Source: Dichelobacter nodosus (GTDB lineage Bacteria > Pseudomonadota > Gammaproteobacteria > Beggiatoales > Beggiatoaceae). Taken from it: 48,581 nucleotides of DNA. The DNA is taken from NCBI GenBank assembly GCA_020720085.1, contig DYPE01000003.1:15520-64100 (forward strand), in the 5' to 3' direction. The position numbers were made by a program, and so were the translations under genes. This document shows, piece after piece, positions 20,017 through 27,690 of the stretch. Below the pieces are notes generated by a model, which saw nothing but the letters and a program-made list of their open reading frames with translations, was not told the DNA's origin and did no database searches. Each line of letters begins with the position of its first letter. The stretch's first letter is position 1.

Positions 20017-20493
20017 TTATCTAGCAATCGTGTTTGTGCGTTTGATTTTTTTTTGTAGCTGCAGAATACCGTAAATTAATGCTTCTGGAGTAGGTGGGCA
20101 ACCTGGAACGTAAATATCCACAGGAACAATCCGATCACAACCGCGCACTACGGAATACGCATAATGGTAATACCCGCCGCCATTGGCACAAGACCCCATT
20201 GAAATTACCCAGCGCGGTTCAGCCATTTGATCATACACTTTACGCAAGGCCGGGGCCATTTTATTAGTCAGTGTTCCTGCGATAATCATCACATCAGACT
20301 GGCGTGGGCTAGGGCGGAATACCATACCAAACCGGTCTAAGTCGTAGCGGGCAGCACCTGCCTGCATCATTTCCACTGCGCAACAAGCTAAACCAAAGGT
20401 CATTGGCCACATTGAACCACTCCGCGCCCAATTCACCAAGGAGTCTACCGTAGTGGTAACAAACCCTTCTTTAAATACGCCCTCTATTCCCAT
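20017..20493 (-). CDS. nuoB: NADH-quinone oxidoreductase subunit B
   Basis: NuoB (PSST homologue) carries the terminal [4Fe-4S] cluster N2, which reduces quinone. The 158-residue product starts [20 protein letters not shown]. It has the adjacent ligand cysteines in [11 protein letters not shown] plus the Cys in [12 protein letters not shown] and in [13 protein letters not shown] use the ATG at 20493, which overlaps the last ten bases of nuoA. A longer in-frame start seven codons upstream is less like the family. Confidence 0.96.
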   Translation of the reverse strand: MGIEGVFKEGFVTTTVDSLVNWARSGSMWPMTFGLACCAVEMMQAGAARYDLDRFGMVFRPSPRQSDVMIIAGTLTNKMAPALRKVYDQMAEPRWVISMGSCANGGGYYHYAYSVVRGCDRIVPVDIYVPGCPPTPEALIYGILQLQKKIKRTNTIAR

Positions 20494-20840
20494 TCTAGCG
20501 CCCCTTTTTTCCATTCATAAACAAAACCAATCAGTAGGATACCTAAAAATATTGCCATTACACTGAGTCCATACCAACCAAGATCGTCTAACACCACAGC
20601 CCAAGGAAATAAAAATACAATTTCCAGATCAAAAACAATAAATAAAATGGCTACTAGATAGAACCGCACGTCAAATTTCATTCGTGCGTCTTCAAAGGGC
20701 TCAAAACCGCATTCGTAGGGAGTATTTTTCTCGGCGTAAGGACGGCGAGGACCAAACACAAACCCTGCACCTGCCGCGCCTATACCTACGGCTAGGCCTA
20801 CAGCGATAAAAAGTAAAATCGGAACATATTCGTCTAGCAT
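20484..20840 (-). CDS. nuoA: NADH-quinone oxidoreductase subunit A
   Basis: NuoA (ND3) is a small membrane subunit with three helices and a loop reaching the quinone site. The 118-residue product has the family markers [24 protein letters not shown] (in parts YECGFEP and FDVRFYL) and [13 protein letters not shown]. The ATG at 20840 ([10 protein letters not shown]) is preferred over a TTG six codons upstream because GGAG lies nine bases before it. It is the first gene of the nuo operon, about 40 bases behind a strong promoter. Confidence 0.95.
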   Translation of the reverse strand: MLDEYVPILLFIAVGLAVGIGAAGAGFVFGPRRPYAEKNTPYECGFEPFEDARMKFDVRFYLVAILFIVFDLEIVFLFPWAVVLDDLGWYGLSVMAIFLGILLIGFVYEWKKGALEWE

Positions 20841-20881
20841 AGTTAAACACTCCGTCAACCCCGTTCTAAACAGGTGTTGCC

Positions 20882-20910
20882 AGTGTAGGCCCAGAGCAAA
20901 GTCTTGTCAA
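20882..20910 (-). promoter_or_regulatory. Sigma-70 promoter of the nuo operon
   Basis: On the minus strand a perfect -35 TTGACA (20905-20910) and a -10 TACACT (20882-20887) are separated by 17 bases. Transcription would begin around 20875, giving a leader of roughly 35 bases before the nuoA ATG at 20840. No other equally good promoter was found upstream of nuoA. Confidence 0.75.
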
Positions 20911-21385
20911 GAACTGGGCGTATCCACAAATAAATTGTTGTTTTTATAATTAACTAAAAATCAAGGATATTGGTAACTACTCAGGTAGCAAACGGCAGCT
21001 TGTCAAAAACAACAAGTTAAGTGTAACATTCCCCGCATGAATATACGAATGCCCACATAAGAAGAAATTCACACTGCCTTTGAACGCAATCCTCTCAGCT
21101 TAGCCGTAAGAAATTGATTTTAAATAATATTCACATTGACCTCCTTGCGCTAAGTGTGCTATGAAGTGGCGACATACCAGTATAGAACCTTGGTGTATCC
21201 TGACGGCATGTCTCCATGACGGGCTCACGCAAAAAATAATTAAATAAAAATCAATATATTATCTCAAGCCGAAAGGATTGATATTCACGCTGATTATCAA
21301 GGATAAGTTGCCGTTTATTCTATCCTCAATGGTAGTTTTTTCTCGTGTCGGCGTTCCACGCGGCACGGCTTAGCCCGGTAGTTGC

Positions 21386-21457
21386 AACATTATGGTGGGC
21401 AAAACAAAAAGCGGTGTCCTGAGCTTGCCGAAGAAATGTTTTGCCCACCATAATGTT
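21386..21457. repeat. 21-bp perfect inverted repeat (MITE/REP-like hairpin)
   Basis: The left arm 21386-21406 and right arm 21437-21457 are exact reverse complements over 21 bases (core GGTGGGCAAAACA / TGTTTTGCCCACC). They enclose a 30-base loop. The loop contains CCTGAGCTTGCCGAAG (21418-21433), a variant of the palindromic repeat found twice in hrpB. The element is non-coding and lies downstream of the 21481-21921 gene. Confidence 0.85.
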
Positions 21458-21480
21458 CTGGCTACCTGGCTGGAGCGCAT

Positions 21481-21921
21481 TTATTTTGATGAGGACGGGA
21501 TGGAGCAATGCCTCCCGCTCCGGCTCAAATATCCAGCGCAAGGTGCCACTTTGCCTGGATGCCGCGTGCTTTTTCTAGAACTTCTGTACTCTTGAAGTTC
21601 ATCAAGCACGGCCTGGGCGCGGGAGAGGGTGGCAGGATTCTGGGTGATTAAGGAGGTCAATGAATCAACCCAGACAATCCCCGCTTCTGGTTCAAACCAC
21701 TTTTCCGATTCCTCTTCGCCTGCGGGCAGTTCAAATGCTTCGTCCAGCATATCTTCAAATTCTGCCGCTGCTTGCCCAATGAATGCGCTGGGACCGGGCA
21801 AGCCCGCCTGTTGGCATAATGCCTCTATCTTGTTATACGAGTGCGCAACAGCCTTGCCATTTACAAAAGTATCGAAATCCTGCGCATTGGTATTCAGAAC
21901 AATGTAATATGCGACGGACAT
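21481..21921 (-). CDS. Conserved hypothetical protein, probably frameshifted near its 3' end
   Basis: I do not recognise a named function. The start at 21921 (MSVAYYIVLNTNAQDFDTFV, AAGG about eight bases upstream) reads like a real N-terminus and yields 146 residues. The middle is acidic (FEDMLDEAFELPAGEEESEKW). After LDELQE, near 21590, the frame turns into Arg/Ser/Pro-rich sequence (RSSRKSTRHPG) that looks non-native. The neighbouring frame reads STEVLEKARGIQAKWHLAL then Asp-Ile-stop at 21525, a much more protein-like tail. A small indel near 21585-21595 is therefore likely, either a real lesion or a sequencing error. It is probably cytoplasmic, as no signal peptide or membrane helix is seen. 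Confidence 0.6.
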   Translation of the reverse strand: MSVAYYIVLNTNAQDFDTFVNGKAVAHSYNKIEALCQQAGLPGPSAFIGQAAAEFEDMLDEAFELPAGEEESEKWFEPEAGIVWVDSLTSLITQNPATLSRAQAVLDELQEYRSSRKSTRHPGKVAPCAGYLSRSGRHCSIPSSSK

Positions 21922-22049
21922 ACGGAAACCTTGGTGTTGTTTGACGGGAGATGGGTTAAGGGCTGGAAATTCAGCCAAGCAGGATGGGTAATATCTTTTT
22001 TTAGCCCACCCTCCATAACTGCTTGCCGTACTACTAAATATTTTTTTGA

Positions 22050-22055
22050 ATTATA
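22050..22055 (-). promoter_or_regulatory. Possible -10 element (TATAAT) for the 21481-21921 gene
   Basis: The minus strand has TTGCTTATAATTC, a perfect TATAAT within an AT-rich stretch about 125 bases upstream of the ATG at 21921. There is a nearby TG but no convincing -35. Confidence 0.3.
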
Positions 22056-22113
22056 AGCAATTTTTTTTGAAATGGGGTGTTGAAGATGGAGGAACATGTC
22101 GTCCAGATGCGGA

Positions 22114-22536
22114 TTATTTCCAATTTACCACATCGGCATCTTCTTCCGCACCGCCTTCTTTGCCGTCCGCACCAAAGGAAAACAAGTCATAGTCATTGTT
22201 GTGGCGGCCTGGCAGGTGGTATTGGTATTCATTGCCCCACGGATCCTTGGGCAAGCCTTTCTTTAAGTATGGGCCATTCCAAGTTTGTTGGCCCGTGGTG
22301 TTGGTCAGCAATCCATCCAAGGATTTGGGATATTTACCGGTGTCTAGCTTATGTGTATCCAGAGATTGCTCGAACAAGCTAATTTGCGCAGCAGCCGCTT
22401 TGGGACGATTCTTGCCGAGCTGCTTTATCAGTGTTGGCCCTACCAGCGCCGCCAACATGCCAATGATGGCCATGACGATGAGCAGTTCAATGAGTGAGAA
22501 GCCTTGGGTAGGCTGGAATGTCGCGGTTGGTTTCAT
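22114..22536 (-). CDS. Type II secretion major pseudopilin GspG-like protein
   Basis: GspG forms the pseudopilus of type II secretion. The 140-residue protein has a class III prepilin leader ending in Gly before the Phe-Ser-Leu-Ile-Glu cleavage site (QGFSLIELLIVMAIIGMLAA). The Glu at mature position 5 is present and the hydrophobic helix follows. The C-terminal domain has WGNEYQYHLPGRHNNDYDLF and FGADGKEGGAEEDADVVNW, the calcium-site region typical of GspG. AAGGA lies before the ATG. No other gsp genes are adjacent, so it is an orphan here. It follows a lipoprotein gene by 32 bases. Confidence 0.9.
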   Translation of the reverse strand: MKPTATFQPTQGFSLIELLIVMAIIGMLAALVGPTLIKQLGKNRPKAAAAQISLFEQSLDTHKLDTGKYPKSLDGLLTNTTGQQTWNGPYLKKGLPKDPWGNEYQYHLPGRHNNDYDLFSFGADGKEGGAEEDADVVNWK

Positions 22537-22568
22537 GTGAAATCCTTTTTAGTTCAATATAATAATGG

Positions 22569-23042
22569 TTAGAAAACCGTTGCGTCCGCAGCCGGGGGAA
22601 TGGCCACGGGCAGTTCAAATGTGGTGGCAAGGCCATTAACTTCAACTTCATGCGCACCTGCCGCCAATCCGGCCACATCCAACGGAATGACTTGATCCCA
22701 AGATTGGCCGTGGCCTGGACATTGGCCATCTTGGGCCTGTTGCGTGGTCACAGTCACTACAAAGTCGCCGTTTTGGCCGCGCGTCATGGCCAGGGTATTC
22801 GGCCAGCGGCATCCTGGCCAGGTAAGAATAAGGTTAGCCTGCACTGGATAGCGGCCTTGCACGTCTACATAGGCAGCGCGTGGTGGCGGTGGGAAGGACG
22901 TGGACGGCTCCGAATCTTGCGTGCCGGGTGGTACGCAACCGCCCGCAGCTAAGCAGCAAAGCACCATAGCATAGCGCCATCCTGCGCCCAACCCAGGCAG
23001 GGACAAGTGGAGTGAATCGGAGGACGAAGATAGCCAGTACAT
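22569..23042 (-). CDS. Putative lipoprotein with beta-sandwich domain
   Basis: An uncharacterised exported protein of about 157 residues if started at the ATG 23042. An alternative ATG at 22967 gives MVLCCLAAGGC directly. A hydrophobic segment followed by LAAGGCVPPG suggests a lipoprotein signal, although the residue at -3 of the Cys is Ala rather than Leu. A Pro-rich linker precedes a predicted all-beta domain. Its end, VIPLDVAGLAAGAHEVEVNG, resembles a small Ig-like domain seen in many secreted bacterial lipoproteins, and two Cys may form a disulphide. It lies between the MBL-fold hydrolase gene (stop 20 bases upstream) and gspG. Confidence 0.65.
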   Translation of the reverse strand: MYWLSSSSDSLHLSLPGLGAGWRYAMVLCCLAAGGCVPPGTQDSEPSTSFPPPPRAAYVDVQGRYPVQANLILTWPGCRWPNTLAMTRGQNGDFVVTVTTQQAQDGQCPGHGQSWDQVIPLDVAGLAAGAHEVEVNGLATTFELPVAIPPAADATVF

Positions 23043-23062
23043 GAAACCGTGCCTAAACGTGT

Positions 23063-23698
23063 TCAGCCAATAGCAACATATGGGTTGGTATCCATTTCCA
23101 AGCCAAACGTGGACATGGGGCCATGGCCTGGAATAAATTGCACATCGCGGCCCAGCGGCCATAAGCGCATTTGGATGCTATTGAGCAGGGCGCGTAGATC
23201 GCTTTTGGGAAAGTCCGCACGACCAATGGAACCGTGAAACAGCACATCGCCCACCAGTGCCAGGCGTGATGCAGCATGATAAAACACCACATGGCCTGGC
23301 GTATGGCCTGGACAGTGAATGACTGCCAAGGTTTCCTCGCCCACGCGCAGGATATCGCCGTCTTGCAACCAGCGTTGCGGGTAAAACGTTGGAATCGGTT
23401 CGCAAGAGAACATTTGCGCTTGCATGGGCATGGCAGCCAACCAAAAACGGTCGGCTTCATGTGGGCCTAAAATTGGAATATTGTAATATTCCGCCAGCGG
23501 TTGAGCCGCGCCCACGTGATCCCAGTGGCCATGGGTGAGCCAGATGCTGACCGGTGTGACTTGCTCCTGCGTTACCCGCGCTTGAATAGCGTCGGCATCG
23601 CCGCCGGGATCCACAATGGCGGCCTCGCCCGTGTGCGGGCAGCATAACAGCGTGCAGTTTTGTTGCAGCGCGGTGACTGGGATGATGTGATAGCGCAT
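23063..23698 (-). CDS. MBL-fold metallo-hydrolase, glyoxalase II-like (YcbL type)
   Basis: A cytoplasmic metallo-beta-lactamase-fold hydrolase of 211 residues, like the small glyoxalase II relatives (YcbL). The metal ligands are present: THGHWDHVG (HxHxDH), HCPGHTPGH, the bridging Asp in LVGDVLFHGSIGRAD, and the last His in FIPGHGP. The length and the absence of the glyoxalase II C-terminal domain fit the short subgroup. The substrate is unknown; hydrolysis of glutathione thioesters is possible. The ATG lies two bases after the glmS stop, so the genes are co-transcribed. Confidence 0.9.
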   Translation of the reverse strand: MRYHIIPVTALQQNCTLLCCPHTGEAAIVDPGGDADAIQARVTQEQVTPVSIWLTHGHWDHVGAAQPLAEYYNIPILGPHEADRFWLAAMPMQAQMFSCEPIPTFYPQRWLQDGDILRVGEETLAVIHCPGHTPGHVVFYHAASRLALVGDVLFHGSIGRADFPKSDLRALLNSIQMRLWPLGRDVQFIPGHGPMSTFGLEMDTNPYVAIG

Positions 23699-23700
23699 GG

Positions 23701-25548
23701 TTACTCCACTGTGACGGATTTGGCTAAATTACGCGGTTGATCTACATCTGTGCCTTTGATCAGCGCCACGTGGTACGCCAGCAACTGCAACGGCACCGTA
23801 TACAAAATCGGTGAAACCACTGGATGGATTTCACCCAATTCAATGATGCGGACATATTCATTTTCGCTCATGATGGCGCGATGATTGGCAAAAATCAGCA
23901 ATTCCCCGCCGCGCGCTTGCACTTCGGCCAAGTTCGATTTGAGTTTTTCTTGTAAGCTGTCGTTGGGCGCCACTGCCACCACCGGCATACGCGCATCTAC
24001 CAATGCCAGCGGGCCGTGTTTTAATTCTCCTGCTGCATACGCCTCAGCATGAATGTAGGAAATTTCCTTTAATTTCAATGCGCCTTCCATGGCAATCGGG
24101 TAATGAATGCCACGCCCCAAAAATAAGGCATGTTGCTTGTCTGCGAAACGTTCGGCCCATTTTTCCACGGCACCTTGCACTTGCAATACGCGGCGCAATT
24201 GTTCTGGCAGTCCGTCCAGCGCTTCCACTACATCGGCCTCGGTCTGTGCGCTGAGGCGGTGGCCACGGCCCAATGCCAGTGTGAGCAACAGCAATGCCAC
24301 CAATTGCGTGGTGAATGCTTTGGTGGAAGCCACGCCGATTTCTGGCCCGGCGTGGGTCATCAGCAGTAAATCAGCCGCACGCGCCAGCGCGCTTTCCGGC
24401 ACATTGCAAATCGCCAAGCACGGGCCAAATCCCAGCCGCCGCGCCTCGTGCACGGCGGCCAGGGTATCCGCAGTTTCACCGGACTGTGAAATCGCCACCA
24501 CCAAGGTATCGGGCCGCGCTAACGGTTCGCGATAACGAAATTCACTGGCGATTTCCACCCGGCACGGCACGCCTGCCAGGGATTCCAGCCAATGTTGCGC
24601 CACCAGCCCCGCATGGAAGCTGGTGCCGCAGGCAATAATTTGCACGGCTTGCGTTTGGTTGAAAATTTTTGCGGCTTGCGGCCCGAAAATGCCATCCAGC
24701 ACTTTGCCGTGGCTGGTTCGCCCTGCCAAGGTATCGGCAGCAGCGCGTGCTTGCTCGTGAATTTCTTTGAGCATGTAATGACGGTATTCGCCGCGCTCTA
24801 CTGCGTCGGCCTGCAATTCTGAGGTGTGCTCGCGCCGCTGCACGGGTTGGCCATGGCGGTCGAAAATGTGCAAATGCGTGCGGCCCACATCCGCCACATC
24901 GCCTTCTTCCAAATAAATCACGCGCGAGGTGACTGGCAACAGGGCGGAAACATCGGACGCGATAAAATGCTCGCCAATGCCCACGCCAATCACCAAAGGG
25001 CTGCCCTGGCGCGCGGCAATCAGGCGGTGTGGGTCATGGGTGTGAATCACGCCAATGGCGTAAGCGCCACGCACTTCTGCCAGTGCGGCTTGCACGGCAG
25101 CCAGCAAGTCCATATTTTGACTGAGGAAAAAATGAATTTGGTGGGCAATGGTTTCCGTGTCAGTCTGCGAGCTGAATTCATAACCTTGCGCTTGCAATTT
25201 GACACGCAATGCCTCGTGGTTTTCGATGATGCCGTTATGCACCACCGCCACCGCGCCGCCAGATTGGTGCGGGTGGGCATTGGCTTCCGTGGGCTTGCCA
25301 TGCGTGGCCCAGCGCGTATGCGCAATGCCAGTGGGTGCGCGCAGGCCTTGGCGCGCCAGCGCGGCTTCCAATTCCTTGACTTTACCTGCCACCCGTACAC
25401 GTCGCAGTTCCATGGGCGCATCGGCCACGGGGTCAGGCAATACCGCTAAGCCAGCGGAGTCGTATCCCCGGTATTCCAGGCGTTTCAGCCCTTCAATCAA
25501 AATAGGCGCCACGTCGCGTTCTGCCACTGCGCCGACAATGCCACACAT
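23701..25548 (-). CDS. glmS: Glutamine-fructose-6-phosphate aminotransferase (isomerizing)
   Basis: GlmS makes glucosamine-6-phosphate from fructose-6-phosphate and glutamine, the entry step to peptidoglycan and LPS amino sugars. With the start at 25548 (MCGIVGAVAERDVAP; Cys2 becomes the N-terminal nucleophile) the protein has 615 residues. The Ntn glutaminase domain includes HTRWATHGKP and HNGIIENHEALR. Two SIS domains follow, with CGTSFHAGLVAQHWLE and SQSGETADT. The C-terminus ends LAKSVTVE, as in the family. AAGGAG precedes the ATG. No ribozyme-like leader was seen in the 34 bases to ccmG. Confidence 0.97.
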   Translation of the reverse strand: MCGIVGAVAERDVAPILIEGLKRLEYRGYDSAGLAVLPDPVADAPMELRRVRVAGKVKELEAALARQGLRAPTGIAHTRWATHGKPTEANAHPHQSGGAVAVVHNGIIENHEALRVKLQAQGYEFSSQTDTETIAHQIHFFLSQNMDLLAAVQAALAEVRGAYAIGVIHTHDPHRLIAARQGSPLVIGVGIGEHFIASDVSALLPVTSRVIYLEEGDVADVGRTHLHIFDRHGQPVQRREHTSELQADAVERGEYRHYMLKEIHEQARAAADTLAGRTSHGKVLDGIFGPQAAKIFNQTQAVQIIACGTSFHAGLVAQHWLESLAGVPCRVEIASEFRYREPLARPDTLVVAISQSGETADTLAAVHEARRLGFGPCLAICNVPESALARAADLLLMTHAGPEIGVASTKAFTTQLVALLLLTLALGRGHRLSAQTEADVVEALDGLPEQLRRVLQVQGAVEKWAERFADKQHALFLGRGIHYPIAMEGALKLKEISYIHAEAYAAGELKHGPLALVDARMPVVAVAPNDSLQEKLKSNLAEVQARGGELLIFANHRAIMSENEYVRIIELGEIHPVVSPILYTVPLQLLAYHVALIKGTDVDQPRNLAKSVTVE

Positions 25549-25582
25549 GATGCGCTCCTTGATGATGCGATATTGGATTGCC

Positions 25583-26149
25583 TTAGGGCTTGCCCTGCAA
25601 TTCCTGAATCGCTGGCCATAGCGTTTTTTCAAATACTTCCAGGCTAATGGGGCCAGTGTGTTTGTAACGGATAATACCCTGTTTATCCACTAGAAATGTC
25701 TCGGGTGTGCCAGTCACACCATAGTCAATCCCTGCACGACCAGTAGGATCGAAGGCAGACGCAAGATAGGGGTTGCCGTGGCGTTGCAGCCAATCGTTGG
25801 CCGCTTGCGTGGTGTCTTTCCAATTTAGCCCATACAACGGCACCATATTGCGCTTACTGATCTCCATCAGCAGGGGATGCTCTTGACGGCAAGATACGCA
25901 CCACGACGCCCACACGTTAATGAGAGACACCTTGCCAAGCCAATCGCGCTGGCTGAATTTTTCATTGGGGCGTGTGACTTCAGATAATTCAAACGCGGGC
26001 GCGGGTTTATCAATCAGCGTGGAGCCAATGTCGCGCGGATTCAGGCGCAAACCTGCCGCTAAAAAACCCACAAGCACCAAAAAAACCGCCATTGGCGCAA
26101 GATATGCCAAATAAAGCCAAACGGATTTGGTGGCTGCAGGTGGGTTCAT
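25583..26149 (-). CDS. ccmG: Thiol:disulfide interchange protein CcmG/DsbE
   Basis: CcmG is a membrane-anchored periplasmic thioredoxin that reduces apocytochrome c or its partner CcmH during cytochrome c maturation. The 188-residue protein has one N-terminal helix (about residues 12-32) and a thioredoxin fold with active site WASWCVSCRQEHP and the cis-Pro loop GVTGTPETFLVDKQG. It overlaps gph by ATGA and precedes glmS. It is far from ccmB in this window, so the ccm genes are dispersed. Confidence 0.92.
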   Translation of the reverse strand: MNPPAATKSVWLYLAYLAPMAVFLVLVGFLAAGLRLNPRDIGSTLIDKPAPAFELSEVTRPNEKFSQRDWLGKVSLINVWASWCVSCRQEHPLLMEISKRNMVPLYGLNWKDTTQAANDWLQRHGNPYLASAFDPTGRAGIDYGVTGTPETFLVDKQGIIRYKHTGPISLEVFEKTLWPAIQELQGKP

Positions 26150-26829
26150 AACGCTCTGCCTTCCAGTAAATTGGCCAATTCAGTGAAGCTGTCGATCACC
26201 GCGTTGGGTTGGGCCGAACGAATGTCTTCGCCGTGGTTGTAGCCATAACTCACACAGACCACCGAGCCAAAACCAGCAGCGCGCGCCGCAGCAACATCAG
26301 AAATAGAGTCGCCCAACATCAGCGCACTGGCGGGTTCAACATCAAAATGGTGCGCCACATACAGCAACGGGCCGGGATCAGGCTTTTTCACCGGCAAGCT
26401 GTCGCCGCTGACAATCAGGCTGAAGGCGCGATCTAATTCTAGCGCTGCGAGCAGCGGCAGGGTAAAGCGCTCGGCCTTGTTGGTAATGCAGGCCAGCGGA
26501 AAACCTTGCGTTTGCAGCCAGGCCAACCCTTCGCGCACGCCCGCGAACGGCTGGCTGTATTTGCCGTTATGTTCTTGATACAATTCAAGAAAAATAGGGT
26601 AAGCGCGCGCCATTACCGCTTCTTCCGGCTCGCCGTCTAATTGGTTGGATAATGCACGACGCACCAGGCGTTCCACGCCATTGCCCACCCAATGCCGCAC
26701 ACTCGCTACGCCGCGCGTGGGCAAATCTAAGCGGCGCATCATTTCATCCACGCAAAAAGCTAAATCTGGCACAGTGTCCACCAGTGTGCCATCCAAATCA
26801 ACAACAATTAATTCTGGTCTTTCTAACAT
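26146..26829 (-). CDS. gph: Phosphoglycolate phosphatase
   Basis: Gph is a HAD-superfamily phosphatase that dephosphorylates 2-phosphoglycolate. The 227-residue protein has motif I VVDLDGTLVDT, a helical cap, motif II ITNKAE, the Lys in KKPDPGPL, and motif IV MLGDSISDVAAARAAG. It follows rpe, the pairing common in proteobacteria, and overlaps ccmG by four bases (ATGA). Confidence 0.93.
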   Translation of the reverse strand: MLERPELIVVDLDGTLVDTVPDLAFCVDEMMRRLDLPTRGVASVRHWVGNGVERLVRRALSNQLDGEPEEAVMARAYPIFLELYQEHNGKYSQPFAGVREGLAWLQTQGFPLACITNKAERFTLPLLAALELDRAFSLIVSGDSLPVKKPDPGPLLYVAHHFDVEPASALMLGDSISDVAAARAAGFGSVVCVSYGYNHGEDIRSAQPNAVIDSFTELANLLEGRAL

Positions 26830-26906
26830 GATCCGTCCAAGAGTGGCGTGAAAGTGAACGAAAACCGGACATGCGCTCAGAGGCTCTGCCCGGTTTGAGG
26901 GCTAGG

Positions 26907-27599
26907 TTAACGGCTGGCCTTGGCCAGTTCAGCGCGCATTTCTGCCACTATGGAGTCATAGCGGTTGGCATCGCTGGCTTTACCCGCGTTAAAAATGGCA
27001 GAACCCGCAACAAAGGTGTCCGCGCCTGCCTCGGCAATTTCACGGATATTGCTGGATTTTACGCCGCCGTCAATTTCCAGGCGGATGGGCAGACCCGATT
27101 CAGTGATAAGTTTACGCGCCTCGGCCAATTTTGCCAGCGTAGCGGGAATAAAAGATTGGCCGCCGAACCCCGGGTTGACAGACATCAGCAGTACCATATC
27201 CACTTTATCCAACACATATTTTAGGTAATCCAACGGAGTAGCGGGGTTGAATACCAGGCCCGATTTGCAGCCTTCAGCACGGATCAGTTGCAAGGTGCGG
27301 TCAATGTGTTCACTGGCTTCGGGATGAAACGTAATGTACGTGGCACCTGCCTTGGCAAAGTCGGGGATAATTCGATCCACCGGCTTCACCATCAAATGTA
27401 CGTCAATCGGTGCGGTAACGCCATGCTTGCGCAGGGCTTCGCACACCAGTGGCCCTATGGTTAAATTGGGCACGTAATGGTTGTCCATCACGTCAAAATG
27501 CACAATATCCGCGCCGGATGCCAGCACATTCACCACTTCCTCTCCCAGGCGGGCGAAATCCGCAGACAGGATGGAAGGCGCAATCAGATAATCAGCCAT
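26907..27599 (-). CDS. rpe: Ribulose-phosphate 3-epimerase
   Basis: Rpe interconverts ribulose-5-phosphate and xylulose-5-phosphate in the pentose phosphate or Calvin cycle. The 230-residue TIM barrel has [31 protein letters not shown] (catalytic Asp), [27 protein letters not shown] (second catalytic Asp) and VAGSAIF. It is followed 77 bases later by gph. No cbb genes are present in the window. Confidence 0.95.
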   Translation of the reverse strand: MADYLIAPSILSADFARLGEEVVNVLASGADIVHFDVMDNHYVPNLTIGPLVCEALRKHGVTAPIDVHLMVKPVDRIIPDFAKAGATYITFHPEASEHIDRTLQLIRAEGCKSGLVFNPATPLDYLKYVLDKVDMVLLMSVNPGFGGQSFIPATLAKLAEARKLITESGLPIRLEIDGGVKSSNIREIAEAGADTFVAGSAIFNAGKASDANRYDSIVAEMRAELAKASR

Positions 27600-27690
27600 G
27601 GTTAAGACTCCTTGGGATTGAGGCGAAAAGCGTAAACTTTACCTGAAAACCCGCTGTTTTGCACCCAGCGGCCCTGGTGCGAATGCATCC

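Larger units (their letters stand above)
20859..21480. other. Gene-free region upstream of nuoA
   Basis: About 620 bases with no supportable gene and no tRNA. It holds the nuo promoter near 20882-20910. A weak inverted repeat (AGGATA...TATCCT) lies around 21299-21331. The 21-bp perfect inverted repeat with a palindromic-repeat core spans 21386-21457. AT-rich sequence like that of the nuo block extends to about 21340, after which the composition returns towards that of the GC-richer genes. Confidence 0.6.

Noticed and set aside
20859-21480. Possible tRNA or riboswitch upstream of nuoA
   Set aside because: No cloverleaf arms, T-loop or known riboswitch core could be found. Only a promoter and inverted repeats are supported.
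22569-23162. 197-residue version of the lipoprotein starting at 23162
   Set aside because: The first 40 residues overlap the MBL hydrolase gene out of frame and are not signal-like. A start at 23042 or 22967 fits better.
24826-25449. 207-residue open frame antisense to glmS
   Set aside because: It is an antisense shadow of a well-conserved gene with no motif of its own.
25549-25582. glmS ribozyme or small-RNA-controlled leader
   Set aside because: The gap to ccmG is only 34 bases and holds an ordinary ribosome site, so there is no room for such an element.
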